Positions 33,303 through 35,108 of a DNA stretch of 35,108 nt are shown piece after piece (position 1 is the first letter of the stretch; every line of letters begins with the position of its first letter). The notes beneath the pieces are model-generated. The model was not told the origin of the DNA and searched no databases. It worked only from the letters and a program-made list of their open reading frames with translations. Position numbers and translations under genes: made by a program. The DNA comes from Coprobacillus sp. (lineage in GTDB: Bacteria; Bacillota_I; Bacilli_A; RFN20; CAG-826): assembly GCA_021203745.1 (NCBI GenBank), contig JAJQAP010000034.1, positions 4,317-39,424 of the forward strand. Direction: 5' to 3'.

Positions 33303-35065
33303 AAATAACCTTACATGATGGATCATTAAAAGAAATTGATAAGGACTCGAAAGAAGCTTTTGCGACTTTAAATCATAGCACTGCCCATTTACTCGCTGAA
33401 GCAGTACTTGCCCTATATCCAGACTCTAAACTATCGATAGGTCCTTCTATTGAAGAGGGTTTTTACTACGATATTGATTTCTCTTTCCCTTTTACTGAAG
33501 AGCATATGAAACTCATCGAAGATAAGATGAAAGAGATTACTAAAAAGAACTATAAAATTGAATACCTCACAATGACAAAAGCGGAGGCACTCGAATACTT
33601 TAAGGATAACCCTTATAAAGTGGAGCTTATAGAAAACCTTCAAGATGGAGATATATCTTGTTTTAAACAAAATGATTTTATCGATTTATGTCGCGGACCA
33701 CATCTTCAAGACTCGACGATGATTAAACACTTTAAACTTCTCTCTATTGCAGGAGCTTACTGGAGAGGGGACTCCAAAAATAAACAACTAGTAAGAATAT
33801 ATGGCACCTCTCATTTTAGTGAAGAGTCTCTTCAAAACTACCTCAATCTTGTGGAAGAAAGAAAAAAGAGAGATCATAGGCTACTTGGTAAACAGTTAGA
33901 GCTATTCTCTATCTCAGAATACGGACCAGGATTCCCTTTCTGGCTTCCTAATGGATTAATCGTTAAAGATGAAATTGAAAAGTATTTAAAAGAATTACTT
34001 CATAAATATGGTTACCAGTTAATACAAACCCCAACGATTCTTTCAAGAGAACTCTGGGAGACATCAGGTCACTGGGACCACTACCAAAACAATATGTACA
34101 CCACAAAAGTCGAAGATAAAGAGTTTGCCATTAAACCGATGAACTGTCCAGGAGCGGTTATTGTCTATAACTCCTCGCTTCACTCCTATAGGGACCTACC
34201 TATTAGACTAGCGGAGATGGGTCATGTCCACCGCCACGAGGCTAGTGGGGCTCTAAATGGACTCTTTAGAGTGAGATCTTTTACCCAAGATGATGCCCAT
34301 ATATTCTGTCGTGAAGATCAGTTAGCAAAAGAGATTAATAACTGCATTAAACTCTTTGATGAAGTTTATTCTCTCTTTAATCTCGATTATTCAATAGAAC
34401 TATCCACAAGACCAGAAACTGGATATATCGGAGATCCTAAACTTTGGACAAAGGCGGAACGCATTCTAGAAAGTGCCTGTAAAAGGACCCATAAAGAGTT
34501 TGATATTAATCCAGGAGATGGAGCATTCTATGGTCCTAAACTAGATTTTAAAGTAAGAGACTCGATGAATAGAGTCTGGCAATGTGGAACAATTCAACTT
34601 GATATGAATCTTCCGACAAGATTTAACTGTACATATGTTGACTCTGACGGAGAAAAGAAAGAACCAATTATGATCCATAGAGCGTGTTTTGGTTCATTTG
34701 AAAGATTTATTGGTATACTCATTGAGCATTTTGGTGGGGCTTTCCCTGTTTGGATGGCGCCTACACAAGTAGTCATCTTACCAGTGAATAACGAGTATCA
34801 TCTAAAAACCGCAGAAAAGTTAAGAGATCAGTTTGATAAAAAAGGCATTAGAGTGACACTCGATGATTCTAATGAGAAATTAGGATATCGAATGAGAAAT
34901 GCTCAGATGAAAAAAGTTCCTTATACAATCGTGATTGGAGATAATGAAGTTAATAATAAGACTGTTACTTATCGTACCTATAAAGATAAGGAACAAATTA
35001 CAGTCCCTACCTCAGACTTTATAAAGATGATTTGTAAAGAAAGAGACAGTAGAAAAATAAATTAA
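33299..35065 (+). CDS. thrS: Threonyl-tRNA synthetase lacking most of the TGS domain
   Basis: Charges tRNA-Thr and edits mischarged Ser-tRNA. The usual N-terminal TGS domain of about 60 residues is reduced to one strand (MKITLHDGSLKEID); the editing domain begins at once with HSTAH (His26, His30) and continues to CRGPHLQDS. The class II catalytic core shows MNCPGA (with the zinc Cys), GHVHRHEASGALNGLFRVRSF, DDAHIFC and GDGAFYGPKLDF; the C-terminal anticodon-binding domain starts near 485 and contains LGYRMRNAQMKKVPY. Total 588 residues against about 640 normally. The ATG overlaps the stop of the ROK gene (ATGA). No T-box leader is possible in this position, since the gene is inside an operon with pfkA. 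Confidence 0.97.
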   Translation: MKITLHDGSLKEIDKDSKEAFATLNHSTAHLLAEAVLALYPDSKLSIGPSIEEGFYYDIDFSFPFTEEHMKLIEDKMKEITKKNYKIEYLTMTKAEALEYFKDNPYKVELIENLQDGDISCFKQNDFIDLCRGPHLQDSTMIKHFKLLSIAGAYWRGDSKNKQLVRIYGTSHFSEESLQNYLNLVEERKKRDHRLLGKQLELFSISEYGPGFPFWLPNGLIVKDEIEKYLKELLHKYGYQLIQTPTILSRELWETSGHWDHYQNNMYTTKVEDKEFAIKPMNCPGAVIVYNSSLHSYRDLPIRLAEMGHVHRHEASGALNGLFRVRSFTQDDAHIFCREDQLAKEINNCIKLFDEVYSLFNLDYSIELSTRPETGYIGDPKLWTKAERILESACKRTHKEFDINPGDGAFYGPKLDFKVRDSMNRVWQCGTIQLDMNLPTRFNCTYVDSDGEKKEPIMIHRACFGSFERFIGILIEHFGGAFPVWMAPTQVVILPVNNEYHLKTAEKLRDQFDKKGIRVTLDDSNEKLGYRMRNAQMKKVPYTIVIGDNEVNNKTVTYRTYKDKEQITVPTSDFIKMICKERDSRKIN

Positions 35066-35081
35066 TTAGTTATTTACACTT

Positions 35082-35099
35082 TATATCATAAATGATATA
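35082..35099. repeat. AT-rich perfect inverted repeat after thrS
   Basis: TATATCAT-AA-ATGATATA, 8-base arms, 17 bases after the thrS stop. No T-run follows within the window, so it may be an operator or part of a promoter for the next gene rather than a terminator. The window ends 9 bases later. Confidence 0.4.
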
Positions 35100-35108
35100 T
35101 TATCAGTG

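Noticed and set aside
1..35108. Mycoplasma-type code (TGA as Trp)
   Set aside because: All housekeeping genes read full length with TGG for Trp, and no conserved Trp position was seen to use TGA; dnaB ends with TGA.
1..35108. CRISPR arrays, tRNA or rRNA genes, insertion sequences, prophage
   Set aside because: No spaced repeat array, no cloverleaf or rRNA stretch and no transposase or phage gene was found on either strand by reading.

Overview
AT-rich chromosomal window from what looks like a low-GC Firmicute of the Bacilli/Mollicutes neighbourhood, probably an uncultured gut or rumen lineage. Evidence: the Bacilli-type primosome pair dnaB-dnaI, a DnaE of the Firmicutes type, the polA-fpg-coaE neighbourhood, an MsmX-like sugar ABC ATPase, and many lipoproteins. 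Every long frame reads through with TGG for Trp and TGA is used as a stop (dnaB), so the standard bacterial code is used, not the Mycoplasma code. The exact taxon is an inference.

Left part (1-18.6 kb): a beta-glucan utilisation locus. Reading leftwards from 12.6 kb on the minus strand is one tight gene series: solute-binding lipoprotein, two ABC permeases, a GLUG/beta-helix lipoprotein, a cytoplasmic glucan phosphorylase of the GH94 clan, a GH16 lipoprotein, a dedicated but oversized ABC ATPase, and a multidomain GH16 lipoprotein. A further lipoprotein, cut by the window edge, has its own promoter with a 14-base homopolymer in its spacer. Divergent from the binding protein is a third GH16 lipoprotein with a lichenase-type active site. 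Next come a LacI repressor and a GH30 enzyme at the end of a five-gene minus-strand series that also holds a YesL-like DUF624 membrane protein and two unrecognised membrane proteins. Three near-identical 18-base palindromes with a central CG sit at the three promoters of the locus and are the likely LacI operators. The model: surface GH16 enzymes cut beta-1,3 or mixed-linkage glucan, the ABC system imports the oligosaccharides, the phosphorylase and GH30 finish the job inside, and sugar phosphates enter glycolysis.

Middle (18.9-22 kb): ackA-nrnA, a strong terminator, then a small cassette: a ToxN/CptN-like type III toxin gene flanked on both sides by a directly repeated 66-67 base element. 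Both copies can fold, in the same sense as the toxin, into a GNRA hairpin followed by an H-type pseudoknot, and both have a promoter-like sequence in front. I read these as type III RNA antitoxin units in an unusual bracketing arrangement.

Right part (22-35 kb): housekeeping DNA replication and repair genes (dnaE, polA, an in-frame fpg-coaE fusion), converging on dnaB-dnaI. Then comes a 233-base divergent intergenic region with six DnaA-box-like 9-mers, followed by pfkA, a ROK sugar kinase and a threonyl-tRNA synthetase lacking most of its TGS domain. No tRNA, rRNA, CRISPR array, insertion sequence or transposase was seen.
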